From contig NZ_JBGNFV010000001.1 of assembly GCF_041449215.1 (NCBI RefSeq), positions 5,659,001 through 5,723,000 of the forward strand: a stretch of DNA of 64,000 nucleotides, given 5' to 3'. The notes beneath the pieces are model-generated. The model ran no database searches. It was given only the letters and a program-made list of their open reading frames with translations, and had not been told where the DNA came from. The stretch is from Roseivirga sp. BDSF3-8 (GTDB taxonomy: Bacteria > Bacteroidota > Bacteroidia > Cytophagales > Cyclobacteriaceae). Made by a program: the position numbers and the translations under genes. Shown here one piece after another: positions 9,165 through 17,634 of this stretch (the stretch's first letter is position 1; every line of letters begins with the position of its first letter).

Positions 9165-9977
9165 ATGGAGGCAGGAAAGGCTCGAATAGTAGATAGTGTG
9201 AGAGGTAACATAAAAGAAACATCGCGTGAAAGGCGGATACATGGCTACCCTTCATCGCTTAATACATCTGAAGATGAAGCTGCTGCTATGACTTATGCTA
9301 AGCAGGCAAAATTAAACACCGGTTTTATTTCAAGAGGGGTGTTGCTGGCTATATCGCTGATCGTGATTACGCACTTTGTGATGCAATCAGTCTACGAAAG
9401 CAACCCGGACGGCTACCCCTTCGACGGCCTGTTTACCATTACAGACCTGGACCAGGAGCAGTCTTTCGGTACGTATACTTCGGTGATCCTGTTCGCCTTC
9501 TCGGCTATTATGTTCGCCATCCGTGCTTTATGCGCACCCTCCAAGCGGAAAAAGTATATACTGGGGCTAGTCTCCCTGGGGCTGTTTGCTATGTCCATAG
9601 ATGAGAGTATCTCATTGCATGAGCGCACCATGAATGTGATTGCGCTGTTCACGGATTTCGGGCCTGGCAGTTTCTTCCGTTTTCAATGGTTACTCTTCGG
9701 CCTTCCGCTGGCAGTAGCCATGGTGGGGAGTGTGGTATACCTGATCCGTACGACGGACGTGAATATAAAGCCTTTCCTTATCGGGCTATTTGTGTTCTTC
9801 TGCGGTGCGGTAGGCCTGGAAGGCCTTGGAGGGGTCATAGACCCTAATCACTTCAACTATCACGTATGGATGGTGGGGGCTGAGGAGACGGTGGAGCTTA
9901 TCGGTGTGTACCTGATTTTTATAAGTCAGCTTAAGTGGCTGAAGAAGCATTCACCTATCGGCATTTCAGGAGCGTAA
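9165..9977 (+). CDS. Six-helix membrane protein of unknown function
   Basis: A 270-residue protein with a polar N-terminus (~52 residues) and six predicted helices (about 54-76, 103-123, 131-150, 170-194, 202-222, 238-256). Charged residues lie in or at the helices: Asp146-Glu147 and His152-Glu153 in a SIDESISLHE motif, Glu219, and Glu240-Glu241. Such a set of acidic and histidine residues in the membrane suggests a metal site or enzyme, but I cannot place it in a named family. The start could also be Met42 (9288), which removes the polar leader. Its last 104 codons are duplicated at 22141-22456 on the far side of the restriction island. Confidence 0.75.
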   Translation: MEAGKARIVDSVRGNIKETSRERRIHGYPSSLNTSEDEAAAMTYAKQAKLNTGFISRGVLLAISLIVITHFVMQSVYESNPDGYPFDGLFTITDLDQEQSFGTYTSVILFAFSAIMFAIRALCAPSKRKKYILGLVSLGLFAMSIDESISLHERTMNVIALFTDFGPGSFFRFQWLLFGLPLAVAMVGSVVYLIRTTDVNIKPFLIGLFVFFCGAVGLEGLGGVIDPNHFNYHVWMVGAEETVELIGVYLIFISQLKWLKKHSPIGISGA

Positions 9978-10106
9978 TACAAGGAATGAGTGATTGAGTA
10001 ACAGAATAATAGAGTTACTGAGTTTTGAGTGGTGAGTTATTAGTTTTTAGTTGGAGAGTTTCGGGTTGGAGTGTCAGGCCTTATTACCTGAACTTATCAA
10101 AGTAGT
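9662..10106 (+). repeat. Left copy of the 0.45 kb direct repeat flanking the restriction island
   Basis: This stretch recurs at 22141-22586. The first ~297 bases are identical. A short divergent patch at 9959-9986 includes a 2-base length difference, and the rest differs by one base up to 10106. It holds the 3' part of the membrane-protein gene, the intergenic spacer and the last few codons of the Mrr-like gene. The left boundary is sharp in both copies. Confidence 0.95.
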
Positions 10107-10953
10107 TGAGATCCACCTCATACACTACCTTAGGTTTCAGACCTAGCTCCACCTTCTCAAACATCTGTATGAGCTTTTCACCGTCTATGAGTTCTATGGG
10201 TGTAGCACCATCCCGTGAAGCTTCCTGCTGGGCAGCCCTGGTATAGGTACCGGTAGTAATCATAATCCCTTTTTCTGCTTTACCCATAATAGCACTACGA
10301 AAGTCTCCTATTTGGGCACGACTCACCGATCCTTTGTAGCGCTTGCTCTGGAAGGCTATCTTCATGGTAACGAAAGGATTGATCTCGAGCACACCGAATC
10401 CGTCTATGCCCCCGTCAGCTCCCTTAGGCGTAACAGACAGGCTTACAAAACCGTGCTCACGCAATAGCTCCATACATATGTATTCGAAGCCTTCCGGTGA
10501 TACGCTCTTCAGGACAGACAGCAGGTCATCTTCCGCTGAAAATGTGATCTCGTCAGGGGCTTCAGTGCTTTCTTCCTTTGCCACCTGCTGCTTCCCTGCC
10601 TTTTCCTCCCTGATCTGCCGGTTTATCTCTACCCACTTCAGGAATATCTCCCGGGCCTCTTCTTCAGTCAGCGAGGTTTTCTTGCCTTTCTCGGTAAGGC
10701 GCCAGGTGCCGCGTATGGATGAGTCCAGCAGGCCTTCCCATACCAGGTACTGCCGCGCCCAGGCTACCTGGTTATGAAAGCGGTTAGTGCCTGACTTCAG
10801 CGTGGCATCAAGGGTTCTTTCCTTAAGGCCTTTCATTTCGGCGATCTTTTCAGATACTTCGCGCGGCTTGCCGGAGTAGCCCAGCTCACGCAGGGCATCG
10901 AGCAAAGGACCAAACCACTTGATGAATTCGGCTTGTTTTTTCTTTTGGGGCAT
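10084..10953 (-). CDS. mrr: Mrr-like restriction endonuclease
   Basis: A 289-residue protein with two domains. Residues ~5-100 are the Mrr N-terminal winged-helix (ends with RGTWRLTEKGKK). Residues ~150-270 are the Mrr catalytic domain of the PD-(D/E)xK fold: GADGGIDGFG supplies the acidic metal ligand and IAFQSKRYKG is the QxK variant of the active site, followed by the IGDFRSAIMGKAEKGIMITTG block typical of Mrr_cat. Such type IV enzymes cut modified DNA. It starts one base from the hsdM stop and is the last gene of the operon. The final codons (YFDKFR) lie in the direct repeat. Confidence 0.92.
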   Translation of the reverse strand: MPQKKKQAEFIKWFGPLLDALRELGYSGKPREVSEKIAEMKGLKERTLDATLKSGTNRFHNQVAWARQYLVWEGLLDSSIRGTWRLTEKGKKTSLTEEEAREIFLKWVEINRQIREEKAGKQQVAKEESTEAPDEITFSAEDDLLSVLKSVSPEGFEYICMELLREHGFVSLSVTPKGADGGIDGFGVLEINPFVTMKIAFQSKRYKGSVSRAQIGDFRSAIMGKAEKGIMITTGTYTRAAQQEASRDGATPIELIDGEKLIQMFEKVELGLKPKVVYEVDLNYFDKFR

Positions 10954-10954
10954 A

Positions 10955-12430
10955 TCAGTCTTCCAATTCTTTCCCTATGGTTCTGAAGCTTTCCAGGGCT
11001 GCTTCCAGGTCTTCTATAATCTCTGCTGCAAGGGTGTCTGGATCGGGCAGGTTGTCCATATCGGTGAGTGTGTCGTCACGCAGCCAGAAGAGGTCCAGGC
11101 TGGCTTTGTCACGTGCCACCAGCTCTTCATAGGTATAACGGCGCCAGCGGCCGTCAGGCTTTTCTTCGCTCCACAGCTCCTTGCGGTGGTGCCGGTTGTC
11201 AGGGTTATAGCAATTGATAAAGTCCTGCAGGTCGGCCAGCCGCATGGGGTTTTTCTTGAGGGTGTGGTGCACATTGGTACGATAGTCGTAGTACCACACC
11301 TCTTTAGTCCAGGGGTCTTTGGCGGCTGTTTTAGCGGTAAAAAAGAGCACGTTTGCCTTTACACCCTGTGCGTAAAAGATGCCGGTAGGCAGGCGCAGCA
11401 CGGTATGCAGCTCGCAGGTCTGCATGAGTTTGCGGCGCACGGTCTCTCCTGCCCCACCTTCAAATAATACGTTATCCGGAAGTACTACGGCAGCCTCTCC
11501 ACCGGGCTTTAGCATACTGACGATATGCTGCAGAAAGTTAAGCTGCTTGTTGCTGGTACTGGTCCAGAAGTCCTGGCGGTTCACGTACAGGTCTTCTTTT
11601 TCCTCATCGCCCTCCTCGTTGGTGTAGGTCACGGAGCTTTTACGGCCAAAGGGCGGGTTGGCCAGTACGTAGTCGAAGCTTTCGGAAGGCTTGGTAAGCA
11701 GGGAGTCGCCACGGGTTATGGGCAGGCGGTGGCTGTCCATTTTGCCAATGTTATGCAGAAAAAGGTTCATAAGCCCTAACTTGGCAGTAGCTGATACAAG
11801 CTCCCAGCCGTAGAAGGTCTTTTCTTTGAGAAACTGCTTCTGCTCGCGGTTCAGCGACTGCGCGGCTATATGATCATAGGCACTCAGGAAAAACCCGCCG
11901 GTGCCACAGGCCGGATCGGCAATGGTGCGCATTGGCTGTGGCTGCAGGCAGGCTACCATGGCTTGTATCAGGGGGCGTGGCGTAAAGTACTGCCCGGCAC
12001 CGCTTTTGGTATCTTCGGCATTCTTTTGCAGCAGGCCTTCATATATATCTCCCTTTACGTCGGTGTCCATGCCCGTCCACTGCTCCTGGTCTATCAGTTT
12101 TACGAGGCGATAGAGCTTGGCGGGGTCCTGTATTTTATTCTGGGCTTTGGTAAATATCTGCCCGAGCATGCCTTTTTTCTTTCCCAGGGCCTGCAGTGTA
12201 GCACGGTAATGCTCTTCCAGTTCAGCACCGGTAAGCTTACTAAGCGCAGGCCAGGCATACTCTGCGGGCAGCCCGGTGTCGCGGTTGTAGGGAGGCTTAC
12301 TGTATTCATCAGCCATTTTCAGGAACAGCAGGTAGGTAATCTGCTCCAGGTAGTCGCCGTAGCCAATGCCTTCATCGCGAAGGGTATGGCAGTAGTTCCA
12401 TATTTTTTGGGTAATGGCGTGGGTACTCAT
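10955..12430 (-). CDS. hsdM: Type I restriction-modification system DNA methyltransferase subunit
   Basis: An N6-adenine methyltransferase of about 491 residues. HsdM_N helical domain at residues ~5-130 (KIWNYCHTLRDEGIGYGDYLEQITYLLFLKMADE), then the catalytic domain with the SAM motif ADPACGTGGFF (~170) and the catalytic NPPF with Asn258. I chose the start at 12430 because homologues begin at this point; the frame is open upstream with ATGs at 12436 and 12454. It works with HsdS as an M2S modification complex and with HsdR as the restriction complex. Unusually, six genes separate it from hsdS. Confidence 0.93.
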   Translation of the reverse strand: MSTHAITQKIWNYCHTLRDEGIGYGDYLEQITYLLFLKMADEYSKPPYNRDTGLPAEYAWPALSKLTGAELEEHYRATLQALGKKKGMLGQIFTKAQNKIQDPAKLYRLVKLIDQEQWTGMDTDVKGDIYEGLLQKNAEDTKSGAGQYFTPRPLIQAMVACLQPQPMRTIADPACGTGGFFLSAYDHIAAQSLNREQKQFLKEKTFYGWELVSATAKLGLMNLFLHNIGKMDSHRLPITRGDSLLTKPSESFDYVLANPPFGRKSSVTYTNEEGDEEKEDLYVNRQDFWTSTSNKQLNFLQHIVSMLKPGGEAAVVLPDNVLFEGGAGETVRRKLMQTCELHTVLRLPTGIFYAQGVKANVLFFTAKTAAKDPWTKEVWYYDYRTNVHHTLKKNPMRLADLQDFINCYNPDNRHHRKELWSEEKPDGRWRRYTYEELVARDKASLDLFWLRDDTLTDMDNLPDPDTLAAEIIEDLEAALESFRTIGKELED

Positions 12431-12525
12431 ATACATTGTTATGTGGTACCTCAAAGATAATGGCTCGTTAGAAAATAGTCGGGTTTTAATGGGAAAGTGT
12501 TATTGGCCGGGGTGATTTATATAGC

Positions 12526-13163
12526 TTACCGGTGTCTGCGATTAGAGCGGTCGAGTAAGTAGTCGTTTTCTGTAAAGATGTGGCTGTCCCGGAAGTTAAA
12601 GTCACCATCGTGTGTAACGATAGCAATGGGCCTGGGCTGGCTTTCAGCCATAATCTGCATGTGCCGGTGATAGTACAGGTCGTTAAAGTCATGGGCGGCA
12701 GACAAATCCTGTAGTAGCTGCATGGGGGCTACCTTTTCCAGGCAGTCATCGGCTACATAGATAAAACTCTGCAGATTTTTATTTTACGCTTTAATGTTCT
12801 GTGAGTCTGATTAAAATGCTCACAGTTCCGCTTACGATAGTGATGCTTATACTTAAAGTCCCTGGGCTCCTTACCACTTTCTTCCAGGTAGGCATCGTAT
12901 CCCAGTTTCATGTAGCGGTTGTAGATCTCAGAGATGAGCAGGCTGGTCAGGATGATAAGGGGCTTTTCTCTGTTGCCGGACTCCTCCAGTACTTCTCCAA
13001 AGAAATCATTATAGGCCTGATCGCTATTTTTGCTGTGTCGTACATCATCAAACTCCGCATCATCATAAATGAGGTAAGTAAGCCAGACATTAGCATCCAG
13101 GAAGAAAAGGGAATAATCTTCAAACCTGACTTTATTCAGGCTGCGAATAGCAGGTTGGGGCAT
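12526..13163 (-). pseudogene. PIN-domain protein gene, split by a one-base frameshift
   Basis: The frame starting at 13163 encodes the N-terminal PIN half (FFLDANVWLTYL with Asp23, TSLLISEIYNRY with Glu79) but runs off into a short wrong tail. The next frame, entered near a run of five T at 12776-12780, continues with NLQSFIYVADDCLEK and ends with IVTHDGDFNF, the usual C-terminal acidic motif of PIN nucleases, stopping at 12526. Adding one A (minus strand) in that run restores a single ~211-residue protein. It may be a true mutation, a slippage site or a sequencing error. PIN proteins are usually RNases. It lies between a STAS-like gene and hsdM. Confidence 0.8.
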
Positions 13164-13181
13164 ATATAAAAGATGGGAAAC

Positions 13182-13517
13182 TTAATCTTCAAAAAGGCTG
13201 GCTACCTGCTCACTAGCGATACGGCGCTTCTCAGGTGACTTGGCACGCTCTATCACTTCAGCCACCAGCGTATCTATGTCTTCCTGATCCATATTTTTGA
13301 TATGGATGTGCTGCTCACGGCCATTATTGCGGGTAACGAGCTTGCCTATAGCGGGGTGCAAAAAGGCGGTGGTAAGACTGCAAATGCCATTAAAATCCAA
13401 TACAATATCCTCACAAGGCGCGGTAGACGACGCTACCTCCTCATATACCTTCATGCCTTTGCTATGCAGAATAGCATTACGTGAACTGATGATATCGAGA
13501 ATAGTGAACGTTTTCAT
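13182..13517 (-). CDS. STAS-like (DUF4325-type) protein, second copy
   Basis: A 111-residue protein with a STAS-like layout: FTILDII start, strand VLDFNGI (39-45), then SLTTAFLHPAIGKL. It aligns with the 109-residue protein at 14535-14864 (shared F-[ST]-I-x-DII-x-S start, LDF-x-G strand, H-x-[AV]-x-GK), so the two are paralogues. In STAS anti-sigma antagonists the residue after the DFxG strand is a phosphorylated Ser/Thr; here Thr49-Thr50 occupy that place. It sits 63 bases after the GHKL ATPase gene. Assignment to DUF4325 is from pattern, not from a search. Confidence 0.72.
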   Translation of the reverse strand: MKTFTILDIISSRNAILHSKGMKVYEEVASSTAPCEDIVLDFNGICSLTTAFLHPAIGKLVTRNNGREQHIHIKNMDQEDIDTLVAEVIERAKSPEKRRIASEQVASLFED

Positions 13518-13580
13518 GGCTTTGCTAATTTAGTTCGCAAATCTAATAGAATATGATGAATAATTCGCGGTTTTCCTAAC

Positions 13581-14441
13581 TTAATAACGAAAAACAAGAT
13601 GAACTGTTGTGCCGGGAAACTCATGCTCAAGATGATATGTAGTCTTTCCTTTCTCCGGACAGTACTTCCAATAACAGTCCCCGGAAACAATATGAAGTTC
13701 TCCCATATGGTTCATACACTCGCTTAAAATAGTCGATAAGCCCAGGCCCCCTTTGGCTTCTGTCTTAGTAGAATTGCCCTGAAGAGCCCATTCTATAGCC
13801 TGAAGAGATGTACTAATATTATTATCAAAATTACTAACATTATTAAGAAAGCCAATACCTACATCACATAAAGTGAATACAAATTTCTTTTTGCCGGGAA
13901 AATACTGTCCGCAGGTGTAAATCGGTTCGGTAGTCTCGGCGTGCAGGGCCACATTAGAAAATATCTCCTGGTAGCGGCGTGTTAAGCTTTTAACTAAGTT
14001 ATAGGGAAGTTGATGCGAATTGCCTCTATGGCCTAAAAAGTCATCGTGAATATAAGCTGTAAAAGCATCGTCCTCCTCCTGGCCGAATGTTCTAAGAGGT
14101 ACAGTGCTCTGCCGCCTATCAGTAATTTGCGGATTTTCTTCGCCCAGCAGACTATTGACAAGACCATTTCTGACTAGTACATGGTCGTTTTCCAGACTTA
14201 ACCCTAAATGTATATCTTCTTTTGCTAACTGGTGAGCCATGGCCAGAAGCACCGCCGACATGTTGGCTTCAAAAAAAGTGGGAAGGATCAGGTCGATGTT
14301 CTCAATACCATAATTGCGACAATTATGGTACATGCGACCAAGCTCATTATGCCCTACTATTGAGGTATTAATATCTTTTCTTAAGGGATATTCCTCATCT
14401 ACCAAATCCCGCTCATCAAAGTCAAAGTCATCTTCGTACAT
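13581..14441 (-). CDS. GHKL-type ATPase (histidine-kinase-like) between two STAS-like genes
   Basis: A 286-residue protein. The ATP-binding Bergerat fold is in the C-terminal half: N-box EIFSNVALH with Glu159 and Asn163, G1 box DVGIG (Asp193, Gly195, Gly197), G2 box KGGLGLST (Gly231-Gly234) and a closing strand TTVHLVFRY. There is no HisKA domain, receiver or membrane helix, so it is not a normal sensor kinase. The acidic N-terminus and ~100-residue N-terminal region have no match I recognise. With a STAS-like gene on each side it resembles SpoIIAB-type kinase/STAS pairs. Role in the restriction island is inferred only. Confidence 0.82.
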   Translation of the reverse strand: MYEDDFDFDERDLVDEEYPLRKDINTSIVGHNELGRMYHNCRNYGIENIDLILPTFFEANMSAVLLAMAHQLAKEDIHLGLSLENDHVLVRNGLVNSLLGEENPQITDRRQSTVPLRTFGQEEDDAFTAYIHDDFLGHRGNSHQLPYNLVKSLTRRYQEIFSNVALHAETTEPIYTCGQYFPGKKKFVFTLCDVGIGFLNNVSNFDNNISTSLQAIEWALQGNSTKTEAKGGLGLSTILSECMNHMGELHIVSGDCYWKYCPEKGKTTYHLEHEFPGTTVHLVFRY

Positions 14442-14534
14442 ACCGGCCGGTTATTTCCGCAAATATACTAATTTTCCGAGGAGGCTGACCCGATCAGATA
14501 TAAACAGGCATGTATTAGCATAGACCAATGCCTG

Positions 14535-14864
14535 TCAGGCGTTCATGGCTTCTTCCATGTAGCGCTGGCGGTTGCGCGCCTTTTCATCATCTATAGCCAA
14601 CTCTATGGCATCATTTATCTTGCGCTTTTTTACGTCTGAGCTTACGCCTGTATACGCAATGCGCTGCTTAAGCTCACGTGCTACTTTGCCTACAGATGCA
14701 TGGATAAACAGGCTTGAAAACCTATCCAAACCAGTAAAGTCAAGCTCAATAGGCTCGGCAGGGTTACCGGCATGGAAAGAAAGTACCTGATCTGCGACTT
14801 TGGAACCCAGTTTAGTGTCTATGCCAATGTGGCTATCAATGATATCTGTAATGCTAAAAATCAT
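14535..14864 (-). CDS. STAS-like (DUF4325-type) protein, first copy
   Basis: A 109-residue protein, paralogue of the one at 13182-13517. Start FSITDIIDS, strand ELDFTGL (40-46), then RFSSLFIHASVGKVA; Ser50-Ser51 sit where STAS antagonists carry their phospho-acceptor. The C-terminal third is a charged helix. It lies 93 bases upstream of the GHKL ATPase gene on the same strand. Function as a substrate or partner of that ATPase is inference. Confidence 0.72.
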   Translation of the reverse strand: MIFSITDIIDSHIGIDTKLGSKVADQVLSFHAGNPAEPIELDFTGLDRFSSLFIHASVGKVARELKQRIAYTGVSSDVKKRKINDAIELAIDDEKARNRQRYMEEAMNA

Positions 14865-15041
14865 TATTGTCTATATAGTTGGTCCAGTATTCCGAATGTA
14901 AACAAACCGACATGCTCGTCTTTCCTCTTCCTTTACGTGCCTCTCCTATCATTCAAGCTGGAATTATTCAGGGTGTGAAGATACCTTTTCTGCACGTATC
15001 AGGAAAGTATCAATTATAAATACGTCATTATAAACCGGGGC

Positions 15042-16034
15042 TTATACCTTACCCTTGGTATTGGCCAGTATCTTAACCAGATCACTATAAGGCACATTGG
15101 TCTGGCCATCAGACTTGCTGCCCAGGTAGCCGGACTGCGGGGGCTGCGAGATGGCCTTGGCCACTTCCAGCACCAGGGCATTGTGCGCCACGGGGTCATT
15201 GTCTTTTACGCTGTTTACAAATAGCTTAAAAGCATCAAGCGCACTCGCCCGGTGCTTGTTTTCCGTATACAGGTGCCGCTGCACATTATAGTGCCGCACA
15301 ATAAAGCGCAGCACAAAGAAACCGATGGTAATGGTAAGCGCCCTGGAAAGGATGCTGATGCCGATAAGGTAAGAAGCGTCTGTAATTGCCTCTAATTGTT
15401 TTGTGCCCGGCAGAAGAATAGCGTTTAGCGTGTTGAAAGCAAGTATAAAACCGATAAGCACTAATATTCCTGCCCCTAGCCACAACATAGATTTATTCTT
15501 ATTTGAGTCTGCTTCCTGATGGAAAACTTTCGCATACTGCTCTGAGGCTGCCTTAGCAGAAATCTCCTTTACCGCATCCAATCCATCATTTAATTCTTTT
15601 AGCCTATTCCTGAATTCAAATCCTCCTGTCTCAGCGAATAATTTTGCATAATACTCTCCCCTGAGACGGTTTCGAATAGCCAGTAGAGACTGGCTGTAAG
15701 GTATAGCGAGTAATTCATCTTGGGTTCCGACGAAAACTTCCTGAACCCCCTTGATAACCTCATTGTGTAATTTTTGTATCTCATCAAATGGCTTATCCAA
15801 ACTTTTTTCATTCTCGATTTGAAAGCTGATCTTAACTAACTTTTCATACACCTTAGCAATGGCATTATCTTCATGATAAAGTAGCTCTACATCACTGGAA
15901 AGTAAGTCAGCGATATCTTCTGCGACTTTGAATATTTCACACCATTGGATATAGCTTTGATTGCCATCAGCCATGCTACCGAATGGATTCTTATTTATCT
16001 TGTTAAACTTCTCTACTAACTCTTTATTTGTCAT
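15042..16034 (-). CDS. Two-helix membrane protein, island paralogue B
   Basis: About 330 residues (an alternative start at 16055 adds seven). An N-terminal cytosolic helical region (~1-180) is followed by two membrane helices (AGILVLIGFILAFNTL and ALTITIGFFVLRFI) and a C-terminal domain with QRHLYTENKHRASALDAFKLFV, ALVLEVAKAI and SGYLG motifs. The paralogue at 16443-17516 shares the same layout and motifs. The C-terminal pattern (aligned-His helix, then AI-x-P-SGYLG) resembles unnamed domains that I have seen in other defence-linked membrane proteins. No catalytic motif is visible. Confidence 0.75.
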   Translation of the reverse strand: MTNKELVEKFNKINKNPFGSMADGNQSYIQWCEIFKVAEDIADLLSSDVELLYHEDNAIAKVYEKLVKISFQIENEKSLDKPFDEIQKLHNEVIKGVQEVFVGTQDELLAIPYSQSLLAIRNRLRGEYYAKLFAETGGFEFRNRLKELNDGLDAVKEISAKAASEQYAKVFHQEADSNKNKSMLWLGAGILVLIGFILAFNTLNAILLPGTKQLEAITDASYLIGISILSRALTITIGFFVLRFIVRHYNVQRHLYTENKHRASALDAFKLFVNSVKDNDPVAHNALVLEVAKAISQPPQSGYLGSKSDGQTNVPYSDLVKILANTKGKV

Positions 16035-16055
16035 AGCTGATACAATATTTATCAA

Positions 16056-16442
16056 TTAATCGAGACGTGTAGTAATCCAGGCCTTTTGTTATTCAGGTGC
16101 ACCGCTACATCCCCCGAACGGAACACTTCGGCTTTCCCTGATGGGCTGCCCCTGCCTACGCTTGTGAGCGCATTGATAGCCCTTTGCCGCGAAGCTGTCA
16201 AGTTAAGATATGAAGTTTACGGAGATGACTACCCCCGATCCATATTCTGCATGTACCACCCCGATCTAAAATACGCCTTCGCGTTTTTAGATCCCCCCTC
16301 CTATTATCACAGGAGGGGAGTTTAGGTAGATGCCAGCTATGCATTCCGCAGGAACATTGGTATGCTTGACTATAAAAAACTGGACCAGAAGGGGGACTTA
16401 TTTTGCTGCATTCCTTCATTCAGTCATTCTCTCATTCAGCCA
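16056..16442. other. 387-bp non-coding gap with two tandem hairpins
   Basis: No convincing gene lies here. Two stem-loops stand side by side. The first pairs GATCTAAAATACGC (16263-16276) with GCGTTTTTAGATC (16281-16293) with one bulge. The second pairs CCCCTCCT (16295-16302) with AGGAGGGG (16311-16318). The right end (16400-16440) is a degenerate ATTCAGTCATTC tract. The gap separates the two paralogous membrane-protein genes and could process or attenuate the long leftward transcript. Confidence 0.6.
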
Positions 16443-17516
16443 TTAGCTTTGCTTCGGCATCATTTTCATCAGATCAGTCAAGGACACCTTGGGGTCGTTG
16501 GCTTCGGCTTTGGCACCGAGGTAGCCGGTGGGGCGGTTCTCAAAGATGGCTTTGGCAAGCTCCAGCACCAGGGTGTGCCGTGTTTCCTTATCCTTAGGGT
16601 CAACTGTTTCTACAAAGAGCTTAAAGCTGTCCAGCGCCTTCGCCTTATGCGTATTTTCGGTATACAAGTGCCGCTGCAGGCTATACTGCCTAAAACAAAA
16701 CCGTATAAGGAAGATACCCAGAGAAACATATAATAGCCGGGAAAAAAGATTAGCAAAGAGGTAGACATTAACCAAAGATTTTTCAGGTACTCCATTCGAC
16801 CCCTGTTTTTGGTTAGCTTCCCCGTCATTCTGCTGGTCAACCTGTTCTATATTTGATGTGAAGGCAATATACTTATCGAGATTCGGAACGAAGAGATCGC
16901 TAAGACATGTAAATAAACCTGCAAATAAAACAACTGTAGCTATACCGGCTCTTAGCCACCGCTTATAAAACTTCCTATGATTCTTAGCCTCTTCCTGGAA
17001 AGTCTGCACATACTTGGCACTGAGCTGTGCTTTTGCGGCATCTTCCATGGTGGTTCTGAGCTTTAAAAGGCTATCCTTTTCACGCAGTACTGCATCCACA
17101 TGAGCTTGCAGGGCTTCTGTGCGAAGTCGTGTGGCTAGTATCAGAACGTTCTTTTCGTACGGCACCTGAGGATACTCATAGTGTGTCTTCCCGTTTTCTT
17201 CAATTAATTTGGTGTATTTCCCTTCGTAGACTTCTTCATAAAGTTCTCTTAACTTATCATTGCCTTCTTCTTCTAAATTTCGGTCGCTTTTCCCACGACT
17301 CAACTTATACGCAATATCTCTCAGCCTTTTTATATAGTCCTCTATTAAGTCAGCATTCAGTGAATAGACATAGTCATTTACCTTTAAAAATGATACAAAA
17401 TCCTTCCCGAGCATATAAAGTTCTTCCCATCTTGATAGCGAAGACCCGCTTATATCACCTGGCTTTTCTTCAATTTTGCTGAATTCGGATATGATTGATT
17501 CATACTGGCTGTTCAT
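16443..17516 (-). CDS. Two-helix membrane protein, island paralogue A
   Basis: A 357-residue protein. Charged, helical N-terminal region (~1-185, including EEAKNHRKFYKRW just before the membrane), helix 1 (AGIATVVLFAGLFTCL), a ~60-residue loop rich in Gln/Asn, helix 2 (LLYVSLGIFLIRF), then the C-terminal motifs QRHLYTENTHKAKALDSFKLFV, TLVLELAKAIF and TGYLGAKAE. It is clearly a paralogue of the 15042-16034 product, most similar in the C-terminal ~100 residues. It follows hsdS by 118 bases on the same strand. The function is unknown; topology suggests a membrane sensor or effector with cytosolic ends. Confidence 0.78.
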   Translation of the reverse strand: MNSQYESIISEFSKIEEKPGDISGSSLSRWEELYMLGKDFVSFLKVNDYVYSLNADLIEDYIKRLRDIAYKLSRGKSDRNLEEEGNDKLRELYEEVYEGKYTKLIEENGKTHYEYPQVPYEKNVLILATRLRTEALQAHVDAVLREKDSLLKLRTTMEDAAKAQLSAKYVQTFQEEAKNHRKFYKRWLRAGIATVVLFAGLFTCLSDLFVPNLDKYIAFTSNIEQVDQQNDGEANQKQGSNGVPEKSLVNVYLFANLFSRLLYVSLGIFLIRFCFRQYSLQRHLYTENTHKAKALDSFKLFVETVDPKDKETRHTLVLELAKAIFENRPTGYLGAKAEANDPKVSLTDLMKMMPKQS

Positions 17517-17634
17517 ACGATGTATTAGTTTTTCATTTTATCATAAAAGTCAGCTTCAACCCTTACACAATGAGGAAGCTAACCTTTCCGGTCACCTGCT
17601 CCCCAATTAACAATTGACAATTCACCATTAACAA

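Noticed and set aside
16198-16419. 73-codon open frame in the island gap
   Set aside because: It runs through both hairpins, has no motif and an unusual composition.
17600-17634. AATTAACAATTGACAATTC tract after hsdS, considered as a recombination or attachment site
   Set aside because: Such AT-rich AACAATT tracts are common in Bacteroidota spacers; no matching partner site was found in the window.
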